DNA of 64,000 nucleotides from contig NC_030678.2 of the NCBI RefSeq assembly GCF_000004195.4, positions 63,395,378 through 63,459,377 on the forward strand, in the 5' to 3' direction. A program made the position numbers and the translations under genes. This document shows, in pieces, positions 1 through 11,785 of the stretch; the stretch's first letter is position 1, and every line of letters starts with the position of its first letter. The DNA is from Xenopus tropicalis. Its lineage: Eukaryota > Chordata > Amphibia > Anura > Pipidae. Under the pieces are notes generated by a model. It saw only the letters and a list, made by a program, of their open reading frames with translations, was not told the origin of the DNA and made no database searches.

Positions 1-484
1 AACATGCAATACAACATGTGCATAAGTTGCCAAGACGGACGCTAATTTGCTTCCATATTGGCGCATAGGGCACAATAAGTGGGCACCCGGTATTATGCTA
101 CAATTCTGTGAAATGCACTGCATTATGGGTAAAAAATAGAGATTTCCTTATGAATTTTTCAGCTTGTATTGCATTGGTTCCTAAATGAGACCTGTGGTGT
201 GATATTCCAATGTTTAAAGGGCCAATCGACAGCAGTGCACTTGCCCAATGGCTGATCTCAATTCTGTTCTTGAAGATTTTTTGTGGGGGCCTTGCGTGTA
301 GTTGTTATACAACTGCTGTGAGCTAGTTAGATTTATTGGTCACAGCAAAGTCATTTTGGGCAGTTTATGGAAAACCTTTTTGCTTGCCTACCAATTCTTA
401 AATTACTTGCTTATTTTTCAGCACCTATGCCAGCATTACCAAGAGTCTTGCACCGCTCCTCCTCTTTGACATGGTAGAGATTGT
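1..484. other. unassigned gene-free sequence
   Basis: No exon, RNA gene or clear repeat was recognised. It could be upstream ppp1r12b intron or old repeat. Confidence 0.4.
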
Positions 485-649
485 TAAAGTAGAAGGAAAG
501 GCTAATAAAGAGTTAATCTCAAGCTGCAGGCATACCTTCAGTTCTCTCAATAGTGCCCTTAAGTCTCCCGATATTTTTCCCATTCAGATGATCAGAAGTC
601 TCATAGGAAAAAACGCTGAGCTCTGTAAAGAAAATTCCCATAATGCCAC
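485..649 (+). repeat. MITE-like dispersed repeat fragment interrupted by an LTR element
   Basis: Begins AGTAGAAGGAAAGGCTAATAAA, a terminal-type sequence resembling the AGGNGAAGGAAAGG ends of the T2-like MITEs at 2315, 24697 and 46473. It stops exactly where the LTR at 650 begins. The other half was not located. Confidence 0.4.
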
Positions 650-854
650 TGTTGTGTACCACTAGAGGGAGCTGGATGCCTAAATGTTAGCTCAGCTACA
701 ATGTGTTATCTAGCTTGGCTTCTGTTTGCTCTCTATGGTCAGATATACTTCCTACTTGAAATGTCTGTATATAGTTTGCCATGTTGGAGCTCTAATAAAC
801 AAGTTGTTTAAGCATTACCATTGAGTCCTGCACAACTCCACTGTGAACCCAACA
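650..854 (+). repeat. 5' LTR of a Ty3/gypsy-type element
   Basis: The stretch starts TGTTGTGTACC and ends GAACCCAACA, giving TG...CA ends over 205 bp. It contains TCTAATAAAC (polyadenylation-type signal) at about 791. A TGGCGACGAGGAT primer-binding-like sequence follows a few bases downstream, and gag follows at 962. No matching 3' LTR was found in the window, so the boundaries rest on this one copy. Confidence 0.6.
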
Positions 855-961
855 CTTTTTGTGGCGACGAGGATTAGAACTCTGCTGTCTGGACAGAGCA
901 GCAGAATAGGAAAAGTGCAGAAAAGAGAACTCACAGGACAAACTTCAGATCCACTGCAGAC

Positions 962-2085
962 ATGGCCGCCCTAGGACACATGGAGGAATTTGATTTAAGT
1001 GACCCTTCTTCTTGGGACTCATATGCAGAGAGACTTTCTTACTTCCTAGAAGCAAACACTATAGCTAACCCTGAGCAAAAGAGGGCAGTGCTACTGACTG
1101 TCTGTGGGCCTAAAACATTTGAGTCATCCGCTCACTCACTGCCCCGGCCTCTCCAAAAACAAAGTCTTATGAGGAGTTACTAGCAATGTTAAAGGCACAT
1201 TTTTCTCCAACACCATCTGTCATTATACAGAGATTTCACTTCCACAAAAGAAACCAAAGAGCAGATGAAACAATTTCTACCTATATTGCAGAATTACGGC
1301 ACATAGCAGAGCATTGCCAGTTTGGAGAGTTCCTAAATGATATGCTGAGAGATCAATTAGTCTGTGGTATTCAGAATAAGGCCTTGCAGCGCGGGCTTCT
1401 CGCTGAGCCTAACCTGACACTTGCAGCTGCGCAGGAGAAGGCCTTGGCTGCAGAAACTGCACTTTTACACACTAAGGCAATTCATCATACAGCAACCAGT
1501 GTGCATACCATATCCTCCAAACAGGGAGATGACATTCAATTTCAAAACAACAAACCAAAAGACTATCTTGCAACAAATGCATCACCATTTACACCATGTA
1601 TTGGATGTGGTAGTCAGCACAGACGCTCTGTATGCCCTTTTAAGAATGCTGTCTGTCATTACTGCAAAAAGAAAGGCCATGTAATACGTGTTTGCAAAGC
1701 AAGGGTTAATCAGGAAAAACAAAGCGATAATGCAAAGTTTTCACATAAAAATTTACCAACAAATAAAGGGGCAGCCACTGGAACAGAGGTCAACCAGCTG
1801 TATCATATTCAACATGTCAACAGTAAGAGCCCTGTAAACTCTGAAATTACTGCAAATGTTTTTATACATGGCTATCGGTGTGAAATGGAGATTGACTCAG
1901 GAGCCGCATTTACCATAATAAGCTCTGAATTATTTGATAAACTGTTCCCTCACAATCCTCCCACATTATCAAAGCCAGGGTGCACACTCCGTGACTATAA
2001 TGGACAGTCTGTTGAGCTTCTTGGAAGTTGTGATGTGAGTGTTCAGTACAACACATTCAGCGGAATGTTACCCTTGATTGTTGCT
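962..2085 (+). pseudogene. Ty3/gypsy gag and start of protease, frameshifted and truncated
   Basis: Two overlapping-frame pieces (962-1183 and 1186-2109) form one retrotransposon gag. The frame changes by a one-base loss near 1125-1135. The first part carries the FDLSDPSSWDSYAERL capsid-like start. The second holds two zinc-knuckle-like motifs: a CxxC...H...C stretch and a canonical CHYCKKKGHVIRVC (CX2CX4HX4C). It then enters the aspartic protease with the active-site DSGA. Homology fades at about 2085 and reverse transcriptase and integrase are absent, so the element cannot move by itself. Confidence 0.85.
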
Positions 2086-2099
2086 CTCTACTCCTACAT

Positions 2100-2315
2100 G
2101 TCCAGTTAGTAAGACTATGAGGAAGCTTCCTGCTGATTGGCTCAGATCACACATTCCTAAGGGGGGGGGGGGGATTTGGCACAGGAAAACAAAGAGACAA
2201 GAAATCTTGTTTCTTTTAAAAGAGAACTCAGTGCAACGTTTCTGTGAGTGCTTATGGCTGTAGTTACATAGATCTTTCTGATAAAGCTTACTTAGTTTTT
2301 ACCTTTCCTTCTCCT
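2100..2315 (-). mobile_element. T2-like MITE fragment
   Basis: Its minus strand begins AGGAGAAGGAAAGGTAAAAA next to TTTAA and runs through a poly-C tract (2161-2173 on +). It matches the copy at 24697-25010, including the stretch CACACATTCCTAAGGG. It has cut off the 3' end of the gypsy element. Confidence 0.6.
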
Positions 2316-2837
2316 TTAAACTTGTAGAAATGTTAATACAATTATCAGAACTTTTGTAAACCACAAAACATAAGAGGTTACAAATTAGGTGAGGTTGTTA
2401 ACTGACAGTAAGAAACATCTGTAAAACATGACAGTTTGTTGTAAACCAGTGCATTAGACAAAAGGCATTTCAGCTACTTGTCTGTGACTCTGTAACAATT
2501 AAAAAGATTCTGGTTTTATAATTTATCAAAATTGTAAATTTTCTCTTCCTCTCCCTACATTGCACACTAGAGGGAGCTAATTTTCTCTGTTAACTTGTCC
2601 GTTCTTTGTCTACTGCTATACTGAGAGCTCTTTTTCTGCATGCTGTCTTGTCTTTTCCCTCTTCGTTTTTGGAAAACACTAATAATCATACAATAACATA
2701 AATACATTTACTCCTTTTTAGATGGCACATTAATCTTGTGCACTGTAGTAGGAGATCTGGCTATAAAGGCAAGACCATAGAAGTATATAACCATATATAA
2801 TATCATAATTATAGTATAAATAATATATATATATATA

Positions 2838-3075
2838 TGCATACCTCCCAACATTTCATTAAGAGAAAGAGGGACAAAAATATATGACGCTGGTAGTGCG
2901 GCAAAAATGTTTTGGCCACGCCTGCTTTGTGACCACGCCCCCACATGCCACACCCACTTTACATGCCCCAGATGTGCCTGTATAATCACTAAATAAAAGA
3001 ATAAAGGACATATTAACTTCAAAGGTGCCAGTATGACTACATTAAATTGATAAAGGGCATATTAACCCCAGACAT
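2838..3075 (+). repeat. dispersed repeat starting GCATACCTCCCAAC
   Basis: The start GCATACCTCCCAACATTT and the AGAGGGACAA a few bases later recur at 22657 and, inverted, near 23600. It is probably one end of a MITE family. The internal part has a repeated phrase around GATAAAGGGCATATTAAC (3050 and 3105). Confidence 0.5.
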
Positions 3076-3768
3076 GCCAGTAAAATTACTAAATGAAACT
3101 GATAAAGGGCATATCAACTTCACACATGCCAACAGTTCTGTGCATTTTCCAAAGTTATAAACAGGGCCAATTCCAAAGGTACATAAATCTATGTTATTTC
3201 CTTCCATTCTTAATCAGTTGAAAGCAAAACAATATTAATGTACCACTAGAATTTCTTGCCATATTAACAAGGCCTAAGGTTCCCAGACTTATAAGGGCCC
3301 CTTTTAAATGTCTGCTATATTTTATGAACAAGCGATACTTCTGTCTTCCCCTGCATGCTGTGCTCTGCCAGAGATTCCCAGGAGTGAGAGATATATGTTA
3401 GGGGTGGAAAGGTGAAACTGCCCAGCACACAAATAAAGGCAGCAGCCTCTTCTGCCTGATAAAAGACAGAGGCACCCTCAGCCCCTGACCCACTGAGCAG
3501 GAGAGGGATGCGGAGCTAATGCAGATAGCTGACCCTTGCCTGTCACAAATGCTCCTCCCAGGACAATTAAACATCAAGGTAAACCTGTGAGCTTGAGGTA
3601 GCAGGGGAGATTCAAGAGTTAAGGGGGCGGGCTTTATTCCTGGAGCAGAGCAGGCACAGCAATCAATTAAATGGCAATGCTGAGAAGCGGGACATCTAAC
3701 AGTGAATCCCGGACAGCGGGAAGTGCCGCAAAAGGAGCAGAGCCGCAGAAGAAGGAGCGGCTGTGTAC

Positions 3769-3905
3769 GGCTACTGTTTATGGGGCTACTGTCTATGGGG
3801 GCAATTGGAGGCACTTCCTAGGGGGGCATTGTCTATGGGGGCTATTGGGGGCACTTACTATGGGGGTATTGTCTATGGGGGCTATTGGGGGCACTGTGTG
3901 TGGGG
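3769..3905 (+). repeat. G-rich minisatellite
   Basis: Three to four imperfect units built from CTATGGGGGCTATTGGGGGC-type words. Open frames here on both strands are by-products of the repetition. The surrounding 3240-3768 and 3906-4028 show nothing else recognisable. Confidence 0.7.
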
Positions 3906-4028
3906 CCCCTATAGTAGGTGTTTTTTTTTATTATTTAATTTTTACTTCCATAATATTTGGGGGAGGGGGCACAAAAGTACATTTCAGCTTAGGTCACCCA
4001 TTTGGCCAGCAGCGGCCCTGCAAAAAAG

Positions 4029-4262
4029 TCACCCTCCACCTATGGTATCACTCACTTTGAAAAGCAGGACTGCATAACTGTCCATGGTTGATCCCTCATC
4101 TGCTATCAGATGTGCACACTCCAAATGTCTGTATTTAAACAGGATCTCAGGAAACATTTCCAGTGTTTCAGGCGGTACACGATCAATGGCAAATGCATGG
4201 TCTAGGTTTACCTTTTCCTTCAGGGCCCATGCATAGACGTGGGCTGGTGTTATTAATGGCAT
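4029..4262 (-). pseudogene. Ty3/gypsy gag N-terminal fragment (PNMA-like)
   Basis: The minus-strand frame of 77 codons contains VYAWALKEKVNLDHAFAIDR followed by VPPETLEMFPEIL. This pattern (Trp-x-x-x-x-x-Val-x-x-x-His-Ala, then Val-Pro-x-x-Thr) is like the N-terminal domain of vertebrate gypsy gags related to PNMA proteins. An LTR-like stretch on the same strand lies upstream at 4380-4800. No zinc knuckle or pol follows. The family assignment is from memory of the pattern. Confidence 0.45.
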
Positions 4263-4379
4263 ATCTGCAGTGATTTCTGCTTCAATCTCAGCAGTGCCTC
4301 CAAATGTAGCCCTCTTTTGCTACTGCATGAGATCTAGCACTACAGAAGTCCTGTGTCTCTGCTATCTGAAAGAGCAGGT

Positions 4380-4800
4380 ACACTGATAAATGGCATGCCT
4401 CCACCAAGGATCAGGACAGGTTGGGCTGCAGTACCCCTCCCTGGTAAACTCCTCTGATCCACAAAACACACACACAGGAAAGGTTGATGGATTTATTGGC
4501 AGAATGTTATACCTTTAAATTTGCAGAGATAGATACAGCCTGCCAGCCAGGGGCAACTTCACTCACATAACATAGCTGGTACTTTCTGAACTGCTGAGGG
4601 GAATCCCCACTTATGTGGCAAGTACTTTAGAGCCTTAAGAAGAACTCCCTTTGGCTTTCCGTGCCCTGAAGAGCACGCTTTGCTATATATAAAAACAAAA
4701 CATCAGTTCAATAAATGTATCTTTTGCTTTTCACTAAAGACCTGTGAGTGTGGTGTTACATGTTGATCTATAACTTACTGACTCCTGCACCCAGACATGT
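4380..4800 (-). repeat. LTR-like sequence upstream of the gag fragment
   Basis: On the minus strand a polyadenylation-type AATAAA (plus-strand TTTATT at 4492-4497) lies in sequence that leads toward the gag fragment at 4262. The ends were not fixed and no target duplication was found. Confidence 0.35.
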
Positions 4801-4834
4801 AACCTTATTAAATGGAGTGCATACTTTTTGCTGT

Positions 4835-4836
<2 letters not shown>

Positions 4837-4872
<36 letters not shown>
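4837..4872. repeat. (TA)n microsatellite
   Basis: About 18 uninterrupted TA dinucleotides. Confidence 0.95.
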
Positions 4873-4877
<5 letters not shown>

Positions 4878-5279
4878 AGCCCATAAAATAATAAGGCCAT
4901 AGAAGAATGCACCACTGCTCTTGGTCTGCCTATATTATAGTTAAAAAATTATTTCTAGAGCTGACGTTCTCATGAAGTTCTGTGCTGGAACAAGCAAGCT
5001 TTGCATGTAATATACACATGTGCTTTTCAAGAGCAAATGCAATGAAAGTGAAACAAAGGGCTGGGGATGCTCCTTCTGTGTGGGGAGGAGGTGCAAAACT
5101 GTTCTGCGTTCACAGCAAATAGTAGATATTTGCTGTGAAGGATATTCTGTTTATTCTGCTGAGGAAAAAATAAAATAATTCATACTGCAGAAAAACATAA
5201 GGAAAAAAACAGGTCTACTTCCATACATGTAAAAATAACTTTAAATGAAAAGTCTTTTTACTATAAGATTTTAAATGCA

Positions 5280-5428
5280 TTACAGAAATTCATAAAATTA
5301 AATATTAACCCTCGTAGAATTGTTTTTCCACCAATATAGATTCAAGTAGCTTAGTTAGGATCAAGTACAAGGTCCTGTTTTATTATTACAGAGAAAAAGG
5401 CAATGATTTAAAATAAACTTTGAACTAT
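5280..5428 (-). repeat. fragment of the TACAGGTATGGGA MITE family
   Basis: Matches the interior of the full copy at 26479-26789 (TTGTTTTTCCACCAATAT, GATCAAGTACAAGG). Both ends are missing; it abuts the LINE 3' end at 5430. Confidence 0.6.
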
Positions 5429-5429
5429 T

Positions 5430-8299
5430 TACATAGTAACATAGTAAGTTGGGTTGAAAAAAGACATACGTCCATCACGTTCAACCATAATGCCTATATA
5501 TAACCTGCCTAACTTCTAGTTGATCCAGAGGAAGGCAAACAACCCCATCTGAAGCCTCTCTAATTTGCCGCAGAGGGGAAAAAATTCCTTCCTGACTCCA
5601 AGATGGCAATCGGAGCAGTCCCTGGATCAACTTGTACTAAGAGCTATCTCCCATAGCCCTGTATTCCCTCACTTGTACTAAGAGCTATCTCCCATAACCC
5701 TGTATTCCCTCACTTGCTAAGAAGCCATCCAGCCCCATCTTAAAGTTATATAATGTATCAGCCAGCACGGGGAGGGAATTCCACAACTTCACAGCTCTCA
5801 CAGTAAAAAATCCTTTCCGAATATTTAAACGGAACCTCCCTTCTTCTAAACGGAGTGGGTGCCCTTGTGTCCGTTGGAAGGACCTACTGGTAAATTAAAC
5901 ATTAGAAAGGTTATTATATGATCCCCTTATATATTTATACATAGTTATCATGTCACCTCTTAAGCGCCTCTTCTCCAGTGTAAACAGACCCAATCTGGCC
6001 AGTCTTTCTTCATAACTGAGACTTTCCATACCCTTTACCAGCTTAGTTGCCCTTCTCTGGACCCTCTCTAACTCAATCATGTCCCGTTTGAGCACTGGAG
6101 ACCAGAACTGAACAGCATATTCTAGATGGGGTCTCACCAGCGCTCTGTAAAGGGGAAGAATAACCCCCTCCTCCCGTGAATCTATACCCCTTTTAAAGAG
6201 GACCTGTCACTTTTTTAAAAACGCATTTGTGTGTTTGCACTTAAGCTGAACAACATTATAGTTGCAATAAAAGGTTGAAGTTACCAATAAAACATGCCTT
6301 TGACAACTTTCATAAATAGCATGTCAGGAAAGTGCCATTTTGAAAAATTACTGTTTCTCCCTTCTGCCCTGGCACTGTGCACATCTAAAATCTCGCACAT
6401 GCGCAGTGACAGATGCAGGAAGAAGATTCCATTCCTTTCTGTTGTTTACTCCCCCCTCGGCCCCCTCTCTCTACCTTCTAATTGGGTCTGTAATAAATTA
6501 TGTTCAATGCTCCATACTTCACTCCCCCCTGCCCCCCTCTACCTCCTGATCGGTTCTGTAATAAATTATGCTCAAAGCTCCGTACTTCACTCCCCCTCTG
6601 CGCCTTCTGAACTGAATTGAACAGCGTGATGTGAAAGGTGCAGAAAACTTTTTCACATCACGCTGTACAATTCAGTTCGAAGGCGCAGGGAGGGAGTGAA
6701 GTACGGAGCTTTGAGCATAATTTATTACAGAACCGATCAGGAGGTAGAGGGAGGGGGCGGAGTGAAGTACGGAGCATTGAGTATAATTTATTAAAGACTC
6801 AATCAGAAGGTAGAGAGACAGAGAAAACTGCAGAAACCACTACCTGGGCCACAGCTATGATCCCCTTGCTCCTCTGTCCGGCACTTTAAAAAAAAAAAAA
6901 AATGGCTGACGTGTAATCTCACGAGATTTTGCCTGCATTTTAGTATTTCCCATGGGCCTTTGCGCAGCGACTTTCAGAAAGTCGGGTCTTGTGGGGCTCG
7001 TGCACATTTTAAAAGCTGCTGTATAGTTACAGCCATACAAAAAAGATCAAGGTATGTAATTAATATTAACAATTAAATTACATTCCTTGTGTAAACTAAA
7101 AAGTGACAGGTTCCCTTTAATACAGCTCAAAACCCTGTTTGCCCTTGCAGCTGCTGCCGCCTGGCATTGCTTGCTACAGCCAAGTTTATTATCTACAAGT
7201 ACTCCAAGGTCCTTCTCCATTATGGATTTGCCTAGTGCAGCCCCATTAAGGGTATAAGTGGCTTGCATATTTTTACATCTCAGGTGCATGACCTTACATT
7301 TATCCACATTAAATCTCATCTGCCACTTAGCCGCCCAGATTGCCAGTTGGTCAAGATCCTGCTGCAAGGATGCCACATCCTGGATAGAATTGACTGGTCT
7401 GCAGAGTTTTGTGTCATCTGCAAACACTGATACATTACTGATAATACCCTCCCCCAAGTCATTTATGAACAAATTAAACAAAAGTGGACCCAGTACAGAA
7501 CCCTGAGGGACCCCACTGAGAACCTTATTCCAAGTAGAGAATGTACCATTAACAACCATCCTCTGTACCGATCCTGTAGCCACTTTTCTATCCATGTGCA
7601 AATGACTTCACTAAGACCAATAGACCTTAGTTTAGAAAGCAGTCGTTTGTGGGGAACGGTATCAAATGCTTTGGCAAAATCCAAATAGATTATATCTACT
7701 GCATCCCCACAGTCCAGCTTCTTACTTACCTCATCATAAAAAGCAATTAAATTGGTCTGACATGACCTGTCCTTCATAAAGCCATGCTGATTACTGCTCA
7801 TAATGCCATTCTCCACTACATAATTTTGTATGTGATCCCTTAACAAGCCTTCAAATAACTTGCCCACCACGGATGTCAAACTTACAGGCCTATAATTGCC
7901 AGGCTGAGATCTTACTCCCTTTTTAAATATAGGAATGACATTCGCCTTCTTCCAATCCCTAGGTACCATACCTGATGAAAGCGAGTCTGAGAATATCAGA
8001 AACAAGGGCCACTGCAATTCTGCCCCTAGCTCTCTCAGTACCCGAGGGTGTATTCCATCTGACCCAGGTGCCTTGTTTACATTTATCTTGTGTAACCCTT
8101 TAAGCACCATATCCTGTGTCAACCACTGTGTAGTTGGAGCTGAGGCAACAGTGCAGCTATTGGGTGGGACTTGGCCCACTGGCTCCTCTACTGTATACAC
8201 AGAAGAAAAGAACTGGTTAAGCACATCTGCCTTTTCTGTATCCGCTGTAACCATATTGTTACTATAACTCAATGGGGCCACACCCTCAACCTGCATCTA
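5430..8299 (-). mobile_element. CR1-group LINE copy A, split by a MITE
   Basis: Minus-strand non-LTR retrotransposon, 5'-truncated. The 3' tail at 5430 has TATGTTACTATGT-type repeats beside GGGTTGAA...; ORF2 pieces are 8296-7463, 7601-7117 and 6137-5895. Reverse transcriptase motifs visible include [52 protein letters not shown] and the catalytic [10 protein letters not shown]2 MITE (6197-7116) interrupts it. A frameshift near 7560 and a 41-bp tandem duplication (5631-5712) add further damage. Compared with copy B the two share long near-identical stretches, so both are fairly recent. It is dead as an element. Confidence 0.9.
6197..7116 (+). mobile_element. T2/Kolobok-type MITE with a long internal palindrome
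   Basis: Ends AGAGGACCTGTCACTTTTT and AAAAAGTGACAGGTTCCCT are inverted repeats, flanked by TTAA at 6193-6196 and 7117-7120. The empty site is visible in LINE copy B (ACCCCTTTTAATACAG near 29660), which proves the boundaries. TTAA duplications with purine-rich RRRGG ends are the hallmark of the Kolobok/T2 group abundant in Xenopus. Inside, arms of about 170 bp at 6464-6636 and 6652-6821 fold on each other. No transposase is present. Confidence 0.9.
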
Positions 8300-8406
8300 T
8301 TATGTTTAAAATTATTTGTTTAAAATTAACTGTATAGGAGATGGCCTTCCCGTGATTTGGAGCTTTCTGGATAATAAGTTTCTAGATAAGGGATCCCATA
8401 CCTGTA
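8300..8406 (-). repeat. end fragment of the TACAGGTATGGGA MITE family
   Basis: Ends GGGATCCCATACCTGTA and matches the right end of 26479-26789. Confidence 0.65.
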
Positions 8407-8409
8407 TAT

Positions 8410-9105
8410 ATTAGGTAAACTAATTAAACAAAAATCACAGTAAGTGATGAATTGACAGATTTAATAAAAATCTATCACAACAAAGCAAATTTTGGTGATT
8501 CCCGCTAAAAAGATGACATAGCAGTCAATGGGAAATATATTTTCAGAATTTTGGCAGCGGATTAAGAATACAATCCGCATTCCATTATCCTAACACTAAC
8601 ATACAATTACAGTCCCTCACTTCAATGCCATACACACCCTCTTATTTAAACACACACTTTCACATGCAATCTTCTCACAAAAAAGACACATAAAATTACA
8701 CATTCGGTGTGAAGCAGGAACCTGAGCACTGGCGGGGTAGGTACCAGAAAACAGGAATACACATAATTTAGGCACAGAAAGGTTAGTAAACACTGACAAT
8801 GTAGTTATAGGAAACAGATAAGACAGGCTAAGATCAAGGTACCATTAGGGTTAAACAAGGTCATGGAAGGCAGAGTTCAACAAGATAAGTAAAAGAGGAT
8901 TATTTATATAGGTGCCTATGAAAGCTATGGAAATCCATCAGTGGAGCTCTGGGGTGATGTGTGTACAGAGTGAGGGAAGACAGGCAAGTACATGTGATGT
9001 TACTTAAGCAAACTGAGGAGGCGCATTTAGGTCCACTGCCTAGGGTTTCGCGCCAGAACTAAATACAGCCCTGAAAACAGGCCAAAGTCAAATACCAGTG
9101 TAGGG
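8410..9105. other. no gene seen; weak repeat similarity
   Basis: 8440-8590 loosely resembles the interior of the GATGAGCGAAT-type MITE seen at 58665-58897. Nothing else is supportable. Confidence 0.3.
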
Positions 9106-9480
9106 ATCCATAGGGTTAAATGGCCCCTATGGCATTAAATTCCTACAGGTTCAGTTCCCTTAGTTGGTATGTTGACCACATCCTGCCTCACTTTGGTATA
9201 GTGCTGGGAGAGGAGTAGCACCTTCCTGTTTGTTTCCACCTGAAGAACAGGGCGGATGTGTGCTGTGTGCCCAGGGCATGGGACCAGGCCCAGTGAAGTC
9301 AGGGAACAGGGCCCCGTGAATGAGGCATTAGATAGTGGCAGGTGTAGCTCCCATAATAGAACACTCTAGGAGTGTAAGGCAGTTAGGGTTGAGCAGCTCT
9401 GAGCTCCTACATATGACTTGCAGTTCTGAGGTATTCCTCCCAGGCCATATTGCCTGTAATGTAGGGATTCAAGTGAATGG
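9106..9480 (+). repeat. LTR-like end starting TGTAGGGATCCATAGGG
   Basis: The first 45 bases match, in reverse orientation, the end at 36265 (TGTAGGGACCCATAGGG, then CCCCTATGGC). This indicates one LTR or terminal-repeat family. The other boundary was not found. Confidence 0.4.
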
Positions 9481-9609
9481 TGAATCAGGATAGAGAATTC
9501 CCTGAGGGGATCCACTAGGGTGTGTTGCAGAGGTGAAGTGAGGTTCCTGCCAAGTCTGTCCGCAGGGGAGTGTCAGTCTGTATGTGGTGTTGCCTGTACC
9601 ACTGGCCTC

Positions 9610-9832
9610 TGAGAGGGACCTGCATGCAAAAATAAGTAATAAAAAATGATGATAATAATAATAAAATTGTAGCAATAATTTTTGGCCTCCATTTGAAATC
9701 TGAGGCAGAAGAGAAAGGCAAATTATTCAAGAACTATAAAAAACATTAATTAGGAAGACCAATTGCAAAGTTGCTAGGAATAGGCCATTTTATAACATAC
9801 TAAAAGTTAACTTAAATGTGAACCACCCCTTT
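9610..9832 (+). repeat. right half of a T2-type MITE (GGTTCACCTTTAAGTTAAC family)
   Basis: Ends TATAACATACTAAAAGTTAACTTAA then GTGAACCACCCC, like the ends of 20727-21937 and 57494-57885. The left half is missing. Confidence 0.6.
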
Positions 9833-11637
9833 AGATGTGTTTACGTTAGTATTATAGCAAAAAAGGCAGTGGGTACTGACACCCCAGGCACATTATATAC
9901 AGTGAGACGCAGTCTGTATTTACAAAACCAGCACTTTATATACAGTGAGAAGCAGTGGCTACAGATGGCAGATATTCAGGCCCTGGCACTATTACACTGG
10001 CACTGATCTGCAAAGTTAAGAGTAAGTTCTTAGGTAAAGTTTACAGTCTGCAGATTCATCTTTTCAGTCTTCATTTCTGCACTGCCTTCAGTTTGTAATA
10101 TCTCCCGAGCCCAGTCCGCATCTGTGCTTTGATTGGTCAGTTGTACTGTCTGTCAAGAAAGCTGTGCTCTGATTTGAGAATCCACAAGAAGAAAGATCCA
10201 ATCAGAGCACAGTAGAACCGTCTTGCAGGAACAGAAGATTTCCAGGACAGTGCAGAAACGGAGTGAGGTTTTTTTTTTGTTTTGTTTTGGTTTTTTTAAT
10301 GTGCCAAGCAGGTTTGGGGGGCTTTTTTGAAAATCCGCCTATGTTGGCATCGGTGGACTTAAAGTATTTGAATTTAACACCACCTGCAGCACATTTCTAA
10401 CTGCTCCCAAGCCTGCACTTCACTCATGGGTGTAATGATGTCAACATGTCTGTGCCAGTGTGTTGTTTTTATTCTTGACAATAGTCCGTTGACTTGAATT
10501 ATTAAAATTTAAAGCATAGGTGGAGGGTGATATTTTTATTTGGGGAATGCTTAAAGGTGGCTTTTTTAGTACAAAATGTTAACTTTTCCAGTGAAAAAAA
10601 GCATTTTTTTCAATTAACTTTGCAGCTAGGGTGGCATATTTTTTGGAAAAAAAATACAGGCCTACCTATATATTTATTATGGGAATCTTCTCTACCTAGC
10701 TCAGCGTATTTTCTTCCTGTTTGGCTTCAGATTTTCTGAATAGGTGAAATATGGGGAGACTTAAGGGCACTATTGAGACAACTAAAGGTATGCCTGCATT
10801 TTGAGATTAACTCTTTACTAGCCTTTCCTTATCCTTTAAATGTATGGCTGATCATCACTTAGAATGCAAATAGCTTACATACCAGGACACTGAGTTTTTG
10901 ACAAATAGAAGGGGACAGGATCAGCTGCTCCTTCTATGTAAAGCTTGGTCCCACTAGCAAAAGGTCAGGGATAGATATGTGGGTGTGGTGCCCCAAATTG
11001 CATACAAACATCTTTATTTGTATATTTCCCCACAGAGGTTGCAATATAACAGTAACACAACCAACAATTTCTAAAGTATGTGTCATAATGGCTATTCAGT
11101 AATATGCCAACATCAGTATAGTAGTATAAATGCAGTGCTGCTTCATTTTAATGACCTATTACAGTAAGTATGAATGCAGAGCAAACTTTATTTGGCATGT
11201 ACATTGAACTTGCCACATAATCAATTCGTTGTTCGGATCAATTTTAATTAATGCCCCTAATTAATGTGATGAGGACTGCATCAATGTGCAGATTTTTAAA
11301 GCTGCCTAAATGACATCTGGCCAATTTTTCGGCCAGATATCAGTTGGGTAGAGCCATCTGAGGGCCCCATACACGAGCCAACAAAACTGCCAACTCAGAC
11401 TGTCAGAAGCTTTAATTGACCCATATATGGCCACCTTTACATTCCTAGAGTGTATTATAACATCAGCACACCTACAACTAGGGTTGACACCTTCGAACTG
11501 CTGCTACTCACAGGACACTGTGACATCACAGTGCGGAACGAGTGATGTTAGGGGCGGGGTTGCGACATCCAGGGTGGGACTATGATGTGGCAATTGGCCG
11601 GTTGGTGTGTCAATCAAGTCCAATTAAAGCAAATAAT
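9833..11637. other. no gene seen; MITE fragments
   Basis: 9885-9965 holds a short tandem phrase (TTATATACAGTGAGA twice). 11320-11445 matches one half of the GGTGGCCATACAC MITE family. The rest (10020-11310, 11446-11637) shows nothing that I can name. Confidence 0.4.
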
Positions 11638-11785
11638 TAACATTTTTAAACATGATTTCCTTTTTCTCTAGTATAATAAAACAGTACCTTGTACTTTATA
11701 CTAATTACGCTGTTGGGTTTATTTATTGTTTACATTATTTTCAGCAGACTTAATGTATAGAAAAGATCCCTTATCTTCAAAACAA
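11638..11785 (+). repeat. fragment of the TACAGGTATGGGA MITE family
   Basis: Contains TTCCTTTTTCTCTAGTATAAT, CAGTACCTTGTAC and a damaged end AGATCCCTTATC, matching the interior of 31701-32031. Confidence 0.5.

Noticed and set aside
650..675. CCACTAGAGGGAGC in the gypsy LTR as a CTCF site (a similar ACACTAGAGGGAGCT at 2565)
   Set aside because: It differs from the core motif at key G positions; two look-alikes are not enough without binding data.
2560..2590. CACTAGAGGGAGCTAA as the start of a 3' LTR of the gypsy element
   Set aside because: Similarity to the 5' LTR stops after about 15 bases.
3671..4077. Gly/Trp-rich frames of 104-129 codons
   Set aside because: They follow the G-rich minisatellite and have no family similarity.
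7258..8267. Plus-strand frames opposite LINE copy A (82 and 110 codons), and the similar ones opposite copy B
   Set aside because: Antisense shadows of conserved reverse transcriptase coding; they recur wherever the LINE does.
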